A stretch of 64,000 nucleotides of DNA from positions 1 through 64,000 of the forward strand of contig JANWJS010000031.1 in assembly GCA_025451845.1 (NCBI GenBank), given 5' to 3'. This document shows positions 18,039 through 26,566 of this stretch, one piece after another. Each line of letters begins with the position of its first letter. Position 1 is the stretch's first letter. A model generated the notes under the pieces. That model searched no databases, had not been told where the DNA came from, and saw only the letters and a list, made by a program, of their open reading frames with translations. The translations under genes were made by a program, and so were the position numbers. This DNA is from Steroidobacteraceae bacterium. GTDB lineage: Bacteria; Pseudomonadota; Gammaproteobacteria; Steroidobacterales; Steroidobacteraceae.

Positions 18039-19309
18039 TGGAGACCTCATACGATGCGATCGTCATCGGCGCCGGCCCCGCCGGCTCGAGCGCGGCCATT
18101 CTGCTCGCGCGTGCGGGCCGGTCGGTGGCACTTCTCGAGGCGCGGCCGTTCCCACGCCGCAAGGTCTGCGGGGAATGCATCGCAGCGAGCAATCTACCGC
18201 TGCTGCGGGCGTTGGGTCTGGGCGCGGCACTGCGCCGGCAGGCCGGCCCTGAGCTGCGCCGAGTCGCGCTGTGGTGCGGCGAGGACGGTATCACCGCCGC
18301 ATTGCCGGCCGGTGCCGGTGGCGCTTCCCCGTGGGGACTCGCCCTCGGACGAGAGCACCTCGATCTGCTGCTGCTCGAGCAGGCGCGAGCCGCAGGTGCC
18401 ACCGTGCTCCAGCCCTCCAGGGCGCTTGCCGTCCACGGCGATGCGCGCGGTGCGGGATATGGAGTCGATACCGCGGACACGGGCTCCGTGCAGCGGACGC
18501 TGCGCGCGCCGGTGCTCATTCGTGCGCACGGTTCCTGGGAGCCCTCTCCTGCGGAGGGAACGCCCAGGAAGCGAGAGCATCGAGCCGCCGATCTGTTGGG
18601 GTTCAAAGCGAGCTTTCACGACGCCACTTTGGACGCTGGCCTCCTGCCGGTGTTGGCGTTTGCCGGCGGCTACGGCGGGATGGTTCGCTCGAGCGACGGG
18701 CTGACCACCCTCGCCTGCTGCATTCGGCGCGACAGACTCGCCGCGTGCCGGCGTGGCGGCGACACAGGGCGCGCCCCGGCCGGTGAGACGATCGAGACGC
18801 TTCTGCGCCGCGACTGCCGTGGAGTGAGAGAAGCCCTGACGAATGCGCGTAGAGTCGGACCGTGGCTCGCCGCCGGCCCGATCCGACCCGGTGTCCGCGT
18901 GGGAAGCGGCGGCACCAGCGGGTTTCTCATAGGCAATGCAGCCGGAGAAGTCCATCCCATCATCGGCGAAGGCATCAGCATGGCGCTGCAGTCGGCATGG
19001 CTCCTCTGCGAGGAGCTGGCCGGCTGCGCCGATGCATTCCGGTGCGATGCGCGCGGTGAGCTGCGCCGGCGCGACATTCAACAGCGTTATGCCTCACGAT
19101 GGCGCTCGCACTTCGTCCGGCGGATGCGTCTTGCGGCCTGCTTTGCCCATGCCGCGATGCGTCCGGGTATCGCGGCGCCGCTCCTCCCGCTGCTGCGGCG
19201 GGCACCCGCGCTGCTGGGCATCGCTGCACGGGCAAGTGGCAAGACACGCTCGGCCGTGGCGCTTCCGTGCGCAGCCCTTCCCGGTTTCATCCAGGGGTCT
19301 CCACCATGA
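18038..19309 (+). CDS. FAD-dependent oxidoreductase (geranylgeranyl reductase/monooxygenase-like)
   Basis: 423 residues. The N-terminal dinucleotide-binding motif is VIGAGPAGSSAA (about 9-20), followed by FPRRKVCGECI, a block typical of geranylgeranyl-reductase-like flavoproteins. The C-terminal GNAAGEVHPIIGEGISMALQSAWL binds FAD. No halogenase Trp motif was seen. In aromatic polyketide clusters such enzymes hydroxylate rings or reduce double bonds; which applies here is unknown. The ATG shares one base with the upstream stop (TGATG) and its own stop overlaps the ACP start (ATGA). Confidence 0.88.
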   Translation: METSYDAIVIGAGPAGSSAAILLARAGRSVALLEARPFPRRKVCGECIAASNLPLLRALGLGAALRRQAGPELRRVALWCGEDGITAALPAGAGGASPWGLALGREHLDLLLLEQARAAGATVLQPSRALAVHGDARGAGYGVDTADTGSVQRTLRAPVLIRAHGSWEPSPAEGTPRKREHRAADLLGFKASFHDATLDAGLLPVLAFAGGYGGMVRSSDGLTTLACCIRRDRLAACRRGGDTGRAPAGETIETLLRRDCRGVREALTNARRVGPWLAAGPIRPGVRVGSGGTSGFLIGNAAGEVHPIIGEGISMALQSAWLLCEELAGCADAFRCDARGELRRRDIQQRYASRWRSHFVRRMRLAACFAHAAMRPGIAAPLLPLLRRAPALLGIAARASGKTRSAVALPCAALPGFIQGSPP

Positions 19310-19611
19310 CGACGATCGAACGACTGTCGCGTATCCTCGTGCAGCGCTACAAGCTGGACCCGGCCCGGCTCGCGCCCGACCAGGCGCTCGGCGCCCTCGG
19401 CATCGACTCCCTGGGCATGGTCGAGATGCTGTTCTTCATCGAGGAGGAGTTCAACGTGCACTTCCCCTCGGAGGGGATCACGCTCGGAACCCTGGAGGAA
19501 GCCGCGACCTACATCGATGGCCTGATCGCCGAGCAGAGGACGGCGCCGCAGAAAGCTGCGGTGCAACGTGCGCCCAGCGCTCGACCTGCCTCGGTTGATC
19601 CCAGCGCATGA
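19306..19611 (+). CDS. Acyl carrier protein
   Basis: 101 residues with the phosphopantetheine site Ser35 in LGIDSLGMVEML. Helices before and after the site match the four-helix ACP fold; a charged Ala/Pro-rich tail of about 20 residues follows. Starts and stops overlap neighbours by ATGA on both sides (19306 and 19608), so it is firmly within the operon. Being dedicated to this cluster and not next to fabD/fabG, it is more likely a specialised carrier than the fatty-acid synthase ACP. Confidence 0.93.
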   Translation: MTTIERLSRILVQRYKLDPARLAPDQALGALGIDSLGMVEMLFFIEEEFNVHFPSEGITLGTLEEAATYIDGLIAEQRTAPQKAAVQRAPSARPASVDPSA

Positions 19612-20834
19612 GGCGTGTCGCGGTCACCGGAATCGGGCTCATCTCACCGCTCGGCAACAGCTGCGCGCAAGCGCTCGACAACGCGGCCGCGGGACGCTCC
19701 GCCATCCGGCGCATCGAAGCATCCTGGTCGGACCGCCTGGCCGCTCCGCTCGCGGCCTGCGTACGCTTCCAGGGGGAAGAGCACTTTCCCCCGCCGCGGC
19801 TGCGGATGTTGGACCGCGTCAGTCAGTTCGCCCTGGTAGCGGCAGGACAGGCGATCGGGGCAGCGCAGCTCGATCTTGCCGCCGCGGATCGCGCGCGGGT
19901 CGGAGTCTTCATCGGCACCGGCATGGGCGGTGCCCTCAGCAACGACGAGGGTTACCTCTCGCTGTACCGGGACAACTGTGAGCGTATGAAGCCGTTCTCG
20001 ATCCTCATGGGAATGACCAACGCGCCCGCCGCCTGGATCGGGATCGAGCATGACCTCAGCGGCCCGAATCTCACTTACTCCACGGCTTGCTCCTCCGCGG
20101 CGGTCGCCACTGGCGAGGCCTGGCTGCGCCTGCGGCGCGGGGAGATCGACATCGCCATCGTCGGCGGCTCGGAGGCACCCCTGGCGTTTGGAGCGATGAA
20201 AGCGTGGGAGGCGCTGCGCACCCTGGCGAGCGAGGACCCCCGCAACCCCGCCGCTTCCTGTAAGCCCTTCGCCGCCAATCGCAGCGGGCTCGTGTTGGGC
20301 GAAGGAGCGGCAATCTTCGTGCTCGAAGACCGGGAGCGAGCCATCGCGCGCGGCGCATCCCTTCAAGGTGAGATCCTCGGTTACGGACTCGTTGCCGACG
20401 CGGCTCACATTACCAGGCCCACCGTCGCCGGCCAGGCTGCTGCCATGCGTGCGGCACTGCGCTCGGGAGAAATCGCGGCGGAGGCGATCGACTGCATCAA
20501 CGCTCACGGCACGGGCACCCAGGCGAACGACTCCGTCGAGACGGCGGCGCTCAAGGAGGTCTTCGGTGAACGGGCGTATCGGATCCCGGTGAGCGCCACC
20601 AAGGCGATCCACGGTCATCTCCTCGGCGCGAGCGGTGCTCTCGAGCTCGCACTCGCATTGCTGGCGCTGCAGCAGGATGTGCTGCTGCCGACGATGCACC
20701 TGGAGGTGCCGGCCGCGGATTGTGATCTCGACTACGTTCCCAACCATGCACGCCGCGGAGCCGGAGCGCGCACGGTCATGTCGAGCTCGTTCGCCTTCGG
20801 AGGGACCAACGCGGTGTTGATAGCCGCCCAATAG
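19608..20834 (+). CDS. Beta-ketoacyl-ACP synthase (KAS II/FabF-like)
   Basis: 408 residues, thiolase fold. Catalytic Cys161 (TYSTACSSAAVATG), His300 (NAHGTGTQANDS) and His337, preceded by Lys332 (ATKAIHGHLLGASG), are all present, so it should be active in decarboxylative condensation. The C-terminus FAFGGTNAVL is typical. As the partner of the adjacent ACP it probably extends the starter chain or a second chain joined to the polyketide. Start ATG 19608 overlaps the ACP stop. It is the last gene of the five-gene operon; 18 bp separate it from the convergent Rieske gene. Confidence 0.93.
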   Translation: MRRVAVTGIGLISPLGNSCAQALDNAAAGRSAIRRIEASWSDRLAAPLAACVRFQGEEHFPPPRLRMLDRVSQFALVAAGQAIGAAQLDLAAADRARVGVFIGTGMGGALSNDEGYLSLYRDNCERMKPFSILMGMTNAPAAWIGIEHDLSGPNLTYSTACSSAAVATGEAWLRLRRGEIDIAIVGGSEAPLAFGAMKAWEALRTLASEDPRNPAASCKPFAANRSGLVLGEGAAIFVLEDRERAIARGASLQGEILGYGLVADAAHITRPTVAGQAAAMRAALRSGEIAAEAIDCINAHGTGTQANDSVETAALKEVFGERAYRIPVSATKAIHGHLLGASGALELALALLALQQDVLLPTMHLEVPAADCDLDYVPNHARRGAGARTVMSSSFAFGGTNAVLIAAQ

Positions 20835-20852
20835 GGTGCGCGGCGCCCCGTC

Positions 20853-21974
20853 TCAGCGCGCAGCGTCCAGTGGAACCCCGCAACGGGCGAGCACGGTCCG
20901 CAGATCACGGATCGCCGGGAATACCTCGTTGTTCCAGTCCGCGCCCTGCGCGTCGAAAGCCCGCTGCTCGTGCTCGACGATATCCTTGTCCTCGCGGAAG
21001 ATCCGCTCCGTGAACCAGGTGAAGAACGGCCAGGCGAGATGGATGAGGCCGGGGATCGGCGGCTTCTTCACGGACAGATAGCCGAAGGTCCGGTTGGTCC
21101 GTTGCTGCGCATCCAGCGGGATATAGCAGAGCCAGACATCCAGCACGGGGTCCTGGCTCTCTTCGATGTTGCGTCCTACCCAGACCTTCAGGCTTTGCGC
21201 CGGATAGTCGGTGCGAATCCGCATGTGGTCGCGGAAATCCTGCCGCGCATCGCTGCGCTTGCGCATCATGTCGACGATCACGCGCTCACCCATCGACTGC
21301 TTGCCCGCCGTGCGGCTGAAGGAGTACTCGACCTCCGCCCAGTGCTCGCCGTGGCGGCGCCCGAGACAGCTCGCACGGATCGAGCCCATTTGCTTGCGGT
21401 GCATGAACTGGTGGTTCATGTCGAAGAGATTCTCGTGCATGAAGGTGTAGTGGCAGGCCACCTCGCGGTTGAGCCGCCGCGTCTTGTAGTCGCGGCGCTG
21501 CGAGGCGCCCAGGGACGTCGGCAAGCGTCCCTCCGCCAGGGCGGGATCGCCTGGAAAGACGAACACCAGCCCATCGACCTCGCGGACCGGGTAAGAGCGG
21601 ACGCCGTTCGGGACGCGTTCCCTGCCGAGGTATGGCACGTCCACGCACTTGCCGCTGCAGTCGTATGCCCAGCCGTGGTAGTGGCACTTCACGCCATCGC
21701 CTTGAACCACCCCGAGGTGCAGCGGCACCTGCCGGTGTGCACAGCGATCCTCGAGCGCGACTGCGCGTCCGCTGCCGCCACGAAAGAGCGCGATGGGCTC
21801 GCCCGCGAACCGCCGGCCCAATATCTTGCCGGGCTTGAGCTCATCAGACCATGCCAGCGGATACCAGTAATCCGGATTGGCGGCGGTGCGCCGCAGGTCT
21901 ACACCCACTGGCGAGGTCACTGGCAGCGTGGCAGTCAAAATCGAATGGTCGTCGGGCATCGACGCCGCCCCCAT
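20853..21974 (-). CDS. Rieske non-haem iron oxygenase, alpha-subunit type
   Basis: 373 residues. The Rieske [2Fe-2S] ligands are Cys78/His80 (CAHRQ) and Cys97/His100 (CHYHGW). The mononuclear iron site is NLFDMNHQFMH, with Asp185 and ligands His188 and His192. Such oxygenases hydroxylate, demethylate or desaturate aromatic and sterol-like compounds and need a separate reductase, which is not in the window. It converges on the polyketide operon, so late tailoring of that product is possible but unproven. Two starts are possible: ATG 21974 and ATG 21959, the latter behind GGGGGCG. Confidence 0.88.
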   Translation of the reverse strand: MGAASMPDDHSILTATLPVTSPVGVDLRRTAANPDYWYPLAWSDELKPGKILGRRFAGEPIALFRGGSGRAVALEDRCAHRQVPLHLGVVQGDGVKCHYHGWAYDCSGKCVDVPYLGRERVPNGVRSYPVREVDGLVFVFPGDPALAEGRLPTSLGASQRRDYKTRRLNREVACHYTFMHENLFDMNHQFMHRKQMGSIRASCLGRRHGEHWAEVEYSFSRTAGKQSMGERVIVDMMRKRSDARQDFRDHMRIRTDYPAQSLKVWVGRNIEESQDPVLDVWLCYIPLDAQQRTNRTFGYLSVKKPPIPGLIHLAWPFFTWFTERIFREDKDIVEHEQRAFDAQGADWNNEVFPAIRDLRTVLARCGVPLDAAR

Positions 21975-22070
21975 TTATTGTCCAAAGTCAGCAAGATTAC
22001 CCCCATCGGCCACGCGCCGGTGGCAAAGTTCTGTGATTGGCACCGCGGCTGCCTCAGCCGGCGATGGAGC

Positions 22071-22763
22071 TCAGCTACGCGGCGGCGGCGCACGCAGATC
22101 GGGAATCGGCTCTATGAGTGCCGCATCGTTTGGCGTCTTGACGGCGTAGAGCCGCCGGCTCACCTGCCAGGCGACCATGGTGTCGCTCGGATACGGCACG
22201 AGCGAGGCTTTCGCTTCCTGCGGGCTGCCGCGCAGCCAGGCTTCGTGATCCTCCGCGCGCAGCACGGCCGGCATCCGCTGCTTCTCGTTGTGGATTTCCG
22301 CCATGAGGCTGTTCGGCGGCAGGGTAATGAGCGCGCACGAGAGCACGTCGCTGCCATCCGCCTGGTGTCTGCGGTCCCAAATTCCTGCCACGCCGAAGGT
22401 GGGACGATCGGCGAGATGCACGTAGAACGGCTCCTTGCGGCCGTCCTCGAAAACGTGCGGCTCATAGAATCCGGCCATCACCAGGATGCAGCGCTGGCGG
22501 CGCTCCCAAGGCTCTTTCCAGGCATACCAAGTCTCCAGCTTCTCGACCGTCGCGTTGATGAGCGGAAAATGAGCCTCGCCGCGAAAGGGCAACAGACCCC
22601 AGCGCATCATGCGTCCGGTAGTTGCCCCCTTCACGCTGAGGACGACGGGCACCGGGTCCGTCGGCAGGACCCGCCAGCTGGGCTCGAAATGCCAGAGTGG
22701 CTCGAGCACCTGCCAGTACCGCTCGGCGGCGGCTTGCGAAGGAGTCTGGTAGCGGGCGCACAT
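22071..22763 (-). CDS. SRAP domain protein (YedK/HMCES family)
   Basis: 230 residues. The protein begins Met-Cys, and Cys2 is the residue that, after Met removal, forms a thiazolidine crosslink with abasic sites in single-stranded DNA. The other family catalytic residues are present: Asn70 (INATVE), Glu101 (AGFYEP) and His158 (HNEKQRMP). The protein shields abasic sites during replication. The requirement for Cys at position 2 fixes the start. It lies 13 bp after trehalase on the same strand, with no obvious functional link. Confidence 0.93.
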   Translation of the reverse strand: MCARYQTPSQAAAERYWQVLEPLWHFEPSWRVLPTDPVPVVLSVKGATTGRMMRWGLLPFRGEAHFPLINATVEKLETWYAWKEPWERRQRCILVMAGFYEPHVFEDGRKEPFYVHLADRPTFGVAGIWDRRHQADGSDVLSCALITLPPNSLMAEIHNEKQRMPAVLRAEDHEAWLRGSPQEAKASLVPYPSDTMVAWQVSRRLYAVKTPNDAALIEPIPDLRAPPPRS

Positions 22764-22776
22764 CGCTCGGGGCCGG

Positions 22777-24363
22777 CTAGCGCGACGCAGCCGCCCGCAG
22801 GTCCGGATAGACCTGCAGCAGGCCCCGAGTCACCCCGTTGGTCCAGCCGAACCCGTCCTGCACGGGGTACTCGCCGCCGCCGCCGGGCAGCGCACGCTCG
22901 ACGTCGTACTTCTCGAAAATCTTCCCCGTGTTGGCGTACACGCGGCGTACTGTCGCCACCCAACGCCCAGCGATCTCATGAGCGAGAGCATCATCGCCGT
23001 AGCGCGCCAACCCGCGGACGGCGATCCACTGTAGCGGCGCCCAGCCGTTCGGCGCGTCCCATTGTTGACCCGAATGGATCGTCGTGGTCACGACGCCGCC
23101 GCCCTGCAGCAATCGCGCTCGCACGAGCGCCGTGACGTGCGCCGCCTGTTCCGCTGTCGCGAGCCCGACGAAGAGAGGATAAAGCGTCGCCGCGCTGAGC
23201 TCATCCGTGCGCTTGCCTGCGCGCCAGTCATAGTCCGTGAAATAGCCTCCCTTGGCGTCCCAGAGATAATGGTCCATTGCCGCCTGCCGACGGTGTGCGT
23301 GCCCATCGAATGCCTGTTCGCAGGCGGCATCGTGCTTCTCCTGACAGCCGCGGGCGATGGCCTCCTCCAGCCCGTACAGCAGGCTGTTGAGATCCGCCGG
23401 CACGATGTCGGTCGTGCGGATGGTTCGCATGTGCTGCCGGTCGCCGAACCAGCGGGAGCTGAAATCCCAGCCGCTCTCGGCGGCCGCGCGGATATCGCGG
23501 TAAATCTGCGCGGGCGGCATTGCAGAGGCGCGCGCGGTCAGTACGTCATTGCGATAACCCTCATCGCGCGGTGTGTCCCTGTCGTCCCAATAGCGATTGA
23601 GGAGGGAGCCGTCAGGCATCGCGACCACGTTGCGCCGGGCCTCGCCGGGACGAAGCCCTGCACCTTGCATCCAGAAAGCGTACTCGCGCTCGAGGTCACC
23701 CAGGTGACGGGCCCATGCCTTGGCCGGATCGGGGCTCAACAGCCCGACCATCAGGTAGTAGACCGGCGGCTGCGAGCGCGACAAATAGAAGGTGCGCGCG
23801 CCGTTGGGGATGTGGCCGTACGTCTCGATGAGGTAGGAGAAATCGTCGACCAGGTCGTGGGCGAGGTCCATGTGGCCGTCCGGAATCAGCCCGAGCATGG
23901 TGAAATACGAGTCCCAGTAGTAGAACTCCTGGAAGGCACCGCCCGGCACGACATAGGGCTTCGGCACGGAGAGGAGCGACGAGTACGCCGGCGGCACGAT
24001 GGCTGCCCGCGTGAGCAGCGGCCAGACCCGTGCAATGTGCGCCGCGAGCGTGCGGTCGGCGGGAATCGGCGGCGTGTGCACCCTCGCCGGGAAGGTGAAG
24101 TTGTCTGCAATAAAACGCAGCAGCGCGGCGCGCGAGCTCGGCTTGGCGGCGCGGTAGCGCTGCATGATGACGACAGGCGGCGCTTTGGGGATGTCGTCGA
24201 CGAAGTTATCGTTGCCTGGGCGCAGCGACGCCATCTGCACGCGGACGAACAGTGGGCCGTAGAGCTGCGAGGGCGTCACGGCGAAAGGCTCGCCGGCGAA
24301 CGCAATCACAGCTGCGGTCAACCCCAGCGCCGCGAGCAGGCCGAGTACTAGCTTCGATCGCAC
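22777..24363 (-). CDS. treA: Periplasmic alpha,alpha-trehalase (GH37)
   Basis: About 528 residues. Family signature 1 is PGGAFQEFYYWDSYF and signature 2 is QQWDAPNGWAP. It hydrolyses trehalose to two glucoses. Starting at GTG 24363 gives a clean signal peptide (RSKLVLGLLAALGLTAAVIAFAG), so export to the periplasm is expected. A GTG at 24429 would add 22 residues but falls in the loop of a stem-loop behind the S53 gene, so I prefer the shorter form; neither has a strong Shine-Dalgarno. It would let the cell use external trehalose or recycle leaked osmolyte. Confidence 0.88.
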   Translation of the reverse strand: MRSKLVLGLLAALGLTAAVIAFAGEPFAVTPSQLYGPLFVRVQMASLRPGNDNFVDDIPKAPPVVIMQRYRAAKPSSRAALLRFIADNFTFPARVHTPPIPADRTLAAHIARVWPLLTRAAIVPPAYSSLLSVPKPYVVPGGAFQEFYYWDSYFTMLGLIPDGHMDLAHDLVDDFSYLIETYGHIPNGARTFYLSRSQPPVYYLMVGLLSPDPAKAWARHLGDLEREYAFWMQGAGLRPGEARRNVVAMPDGSLLNRYWDDRDTPRDEGYRNDVLTARASAMPPAQIYRDIRAAAESGWDFSSRWFGDRQHMRTIRTTDIVPADLNSLLYGLEEAIARGCQEKHDAACEQAFDGHAHRRQAAMDHYLWDAKGGYFTDYDWRAGKRTDELSAATLYPLFVGLATAEQAAHVTALVRARLLQGGGVVTTTIHSGQQWDAPNGWAPLQWIAVRGLARYGDDALAHEIAGRWVATVRRVYANTGKIFEKYDVERALPGGGGEYPVQDGFGWTNGVTRGLLQVYPDLRAAASR

Positions 24364-24415
24364 GGCCAGCGACTTTACCGAATGCCGGCACGGAAAAATA
24401 CTGGCCGGTAGCGGA

Positions 24416-24444
24416 AGCCCCTTCCGCACAACCGGGAAGAGGCT
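24416..24444 (-). terminator. Stem-loop behind the S53 peptidase gene
   Basis: On the minus strand AGCCTCTTCC pairs with GGAAGGGGCT (10 bp, one G-U) around a 9-nt loop, 20 nt after the S53 stop. A competing 7-bp hairpin overlaps it (24411-24427). The T-tract is about 15 nt further on, so intrinsic termination would be partial. Its 5' arm repeats the arm of the terminator at 26516-26541. Confidence 0.4.
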
Positions 24445-24463
24445 CGGCTGTCACGACCGCTCT

Positions 24464-26407
24464 TTAGCGGACTTCGGTGAGGATCAGGTAAGCGACCGCC
24501 AGATTCGCGGCATTGATGGTTCCAATACCGGAGCCCGGCTCATACCCGTGTACGCCCGCGTAGAACCAATTGTCGCCCGCGGTGATGTCGTTGAAGGGAC
24601 CCTGCCTGCCGTAGGCAAACCACCCCCGCTGCAAGGCGTAGAGCACGGGATTGAGCAGACCCACGCGCCCGCCACTCGCCTCATCAATCAGCGCCGTGAT
24701 GCCGTTCAACTGCGGTGCGACGAAGCTCGTGCCACCCCAGCCAGCCTGCGCGCAGGAGGGAAATTTCTTGGCGGGGAAGTCCGTGCAGTCGACGACGATG
24801 TAACCCGTCTGCGGATCCGCATTGAGCGATACGTCGGGGAGATTGCGGCCGGCAAAATCGGCCGGCAGGTCGATCAGGTCCTGCGCTCCGCTGGTGTCCG
24901 GATAGTTCGGATAAAAGATGAGGCTCTGGCCCGGCTGGGTCTGCTGAATGCCGGGCGTGAACTGCTGATAGAAAGGCCTGGGCCAGAAGGAGCTCACGCC
25001 CCCGCCGCCGCCGGCCGGGAAGAGATCATCCGGCGTCAGCCCGAGGTTCGCCAGGCAGCCGCTCCAGTGGTTCACCAGATAATCCCAGCCCCACACCCGC
25101 TCCTGATGAAGGGTGATAGCCGGACAGCCGGCAGCAGGAATGCCGGGCTCGGTGGCCGGGACCGTGGTGCCGCCTGCCGCGGTGATATACGGGTCACTGG
25201 CCGGCGCATCCACCGTCAGCTGCTTGGAATACTGCGGAATGGGTGAGAGGTTGGCATCGTTGACATCGTACGCCCCATCATCGCCCGCGGAGGTGAAGTA
25301 CGACTGCCCCTGGGCGGCACCCTCCAGCAGCGCCTGATGGAAGGCGACCAGCTGGCCGGTGTAGTCCACACCGCCGTTCAGCGCAGCAAAATACTCCTCC
25401 TCGGGGAGTCCCCAGCTCACCGAGACCGTGTCGGCCATGTTCTCCGAGGCGGCGGTATAGAAGATGTCGAGGAAACCCTGCAGGGTGTTGGGTGCGACAT
25501 AGACGCGAATCTTGGCCCGCGGCGCGAGACCGCCCGACTGCTCGACGTCGAGCGAAGTCTCATTGTCGCCAACCCCCGCCTGGACTGGCGTGCCGCCGTC
25601 CACCGGCACCTTGGTGATGCGGTTCGGCCGCACTTTGAGTCCGATGTCCTGCCAGTAGGCATAGATGTCGGCCTCGTCGAAATTGGCGAGTGTCATGATG
25701 CCGATCGTCTGGCCCTGTCCCTGGATGCCCTGGCGATAGAGCGGATTCACGTCGTAGCGATCAGCGGCATCGCCCACGGTGTATTCCTGGGGGACTCCAC
25801 TCGCGGTGCCGTTCCTCGGCCAGGTGACCGCACGGGGTGCTGCGCCGGAATACGCGCCTCGACCGAGGTGCACGAGGTGCGGATGCAAGCCGCTCGGCTC
25901 GTTGCTGAGGCCCGGAATCGCGAGCACGAGGGACGAGAGCTCGCCCGGCAGGACATATTTCCAGGCGGGGCGATGGAAGCGCTGCCCATTGCGCGTGTAA
26001 TCTTGCAGCTGCGTAGACAAGGCGGCGTTGATCTCGGCCGCCGTGCCGGTGACGGTGATGTCGAGGTTGTCCGGATAGACCTTGTTCACCGTGAGCCCAA
26101 AGGACTCGAAATAGCGAACGAGCAGCTCGATCGCATGATTCGACGGCGCGAAGCGCTTGGTGAACTGACCCACAGTGAGAAACCGATGGTACTGAGGACT
26201 GGCGGGTATCGTCGTCTGCGCGACGAAGTTCTCCAGACCCTGCGGGTCCGTCACGTTGAGGATGATCGAGGTGCTGATGAGGGTGCTGGCGGCCGTCGCA
26301 CCGGCATCCCGGGTGTTGGCGCTGAAATGTTGACTCGGCGCGGCGGCGGCGGTCCCGAGGAATCCCACGGCGCACGCTGCCGTCAAAAGGCATTGCGGGA
26401 GGCGCAT
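24464..26407 (-). CDS. S53 family (sedolisin/kumamolisin-like) secreted peptidase
   Basis: 647 residues: a signal peptide ending AAAAP, a pro-kumamolisin activation domain (about 30-190; ISTSIILNVTDPQGLENFV begins it) and the sedolisin catalytic domain. Catalytic Glu283 and Asp287 lie in DNETSLDVE; Ser561 lies in GGTSFVAP where the family has SGTSxxxP. An oxyanion Asp is in SAGDDGAYD. S53 enzymes are acid-active endopeptidases that mature by autocleavage. ATG 26407 is preferred over TTG 26410 because AAGGGGA lies 6-7 nt upstream. The next upstream gene encodes another secreted protease-like protein. Confidence 0.92.
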   Translation of the reverse strand: MRLPQCLLTAACAVGFLGTAAAAPSQHFSANTRDAGATAASTLISTSIILNVTDPQGLENFVAQTTIPASPQYHRFLTVGQFTKRFAPSNHAIELLVRYFESFGLTVNKVYPDNLDITVTGTAAEINAALSTQLQDYTRNGQRFHRPAWKYVLPGELSSLVLAIPGLSNEPSGLHPHLVHLGRGAYSGAAPRAVTWPRNGTASGVPQEYTVGDAADRYDVNPLYRQGIQGQGQTIGIMTLANFDEADIYAYWQDIGLKVRPNRITKVPVDGGTPVQAGVGDNETSLDVEQSGGLAPRAKIRVYVAPNTLQGFLDIFYTAASENMADTVSVSWGLPEEEYFAALNGGVDYTGQLVAFHQALLEGAAQGQSYFTSAGDDGAYDVNDANLSPIPQYSKQLTVDAPASDPYITAAGGTTVPATEPGIPAAGCPAITLHQERVWGWDYLVNHWSGCLANLGLTPDDLFPAGGGGGVSSFWPRPFYQQFTPGIQQTQPGQSLIFYPNYPDTSGAQDLIDLPADFAGRNLPDVSLNADPQTGYIVVDCTDFPAKKFPSCAQAGWGGTSFVAPQLNGITALIDEASGGRVGLLNPVLYALQRGWFAYGRQGPFNDITAGDNWFYAGVHGYEPGSGIGTINAANLAVAYLILTEVR

Positions 26408-26507
26408 CAAATTTCCCCTTGGATAGGTTGCGATTTCTTATCAGCCTACGCGACACGCCCCTTCATCCGGACCCCTGGCCGCAGTAGCGCTGTGGCTTCA
26501 GCATAGC

Positions 26508-26541
26508 AAAAAAAACCTCTTCCCGGCGAACCGGGAAGAGG
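26508..26541 (-). terminator. Strong intrinsic terminator with UUCG loop
   Basis: On the minus strand a perfect 11-bp stem (CCTCTTCCCGG / CCGGGAAGAGG) closes a TTCG tetraloop and is followed by eight T residues. It lies 26 bp after the stop of the HEMSE-motif protein gene. This is the best terminator in the window and separates that gene from the S53 peptidase gene. Confidence 0.93.
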
Positions 26542-26566
26542 CTCGTGGATCACTCTGCTGTGCCTA

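Noticed and set aside
20970-23135. 721-codon open frame antisense to the Rieske, SRAP and trehalase genes
   Set aside because: It is the high-GC shadow of genes with full active-site motifs and shows Arg/Gly/His-rich sequence with no domain.
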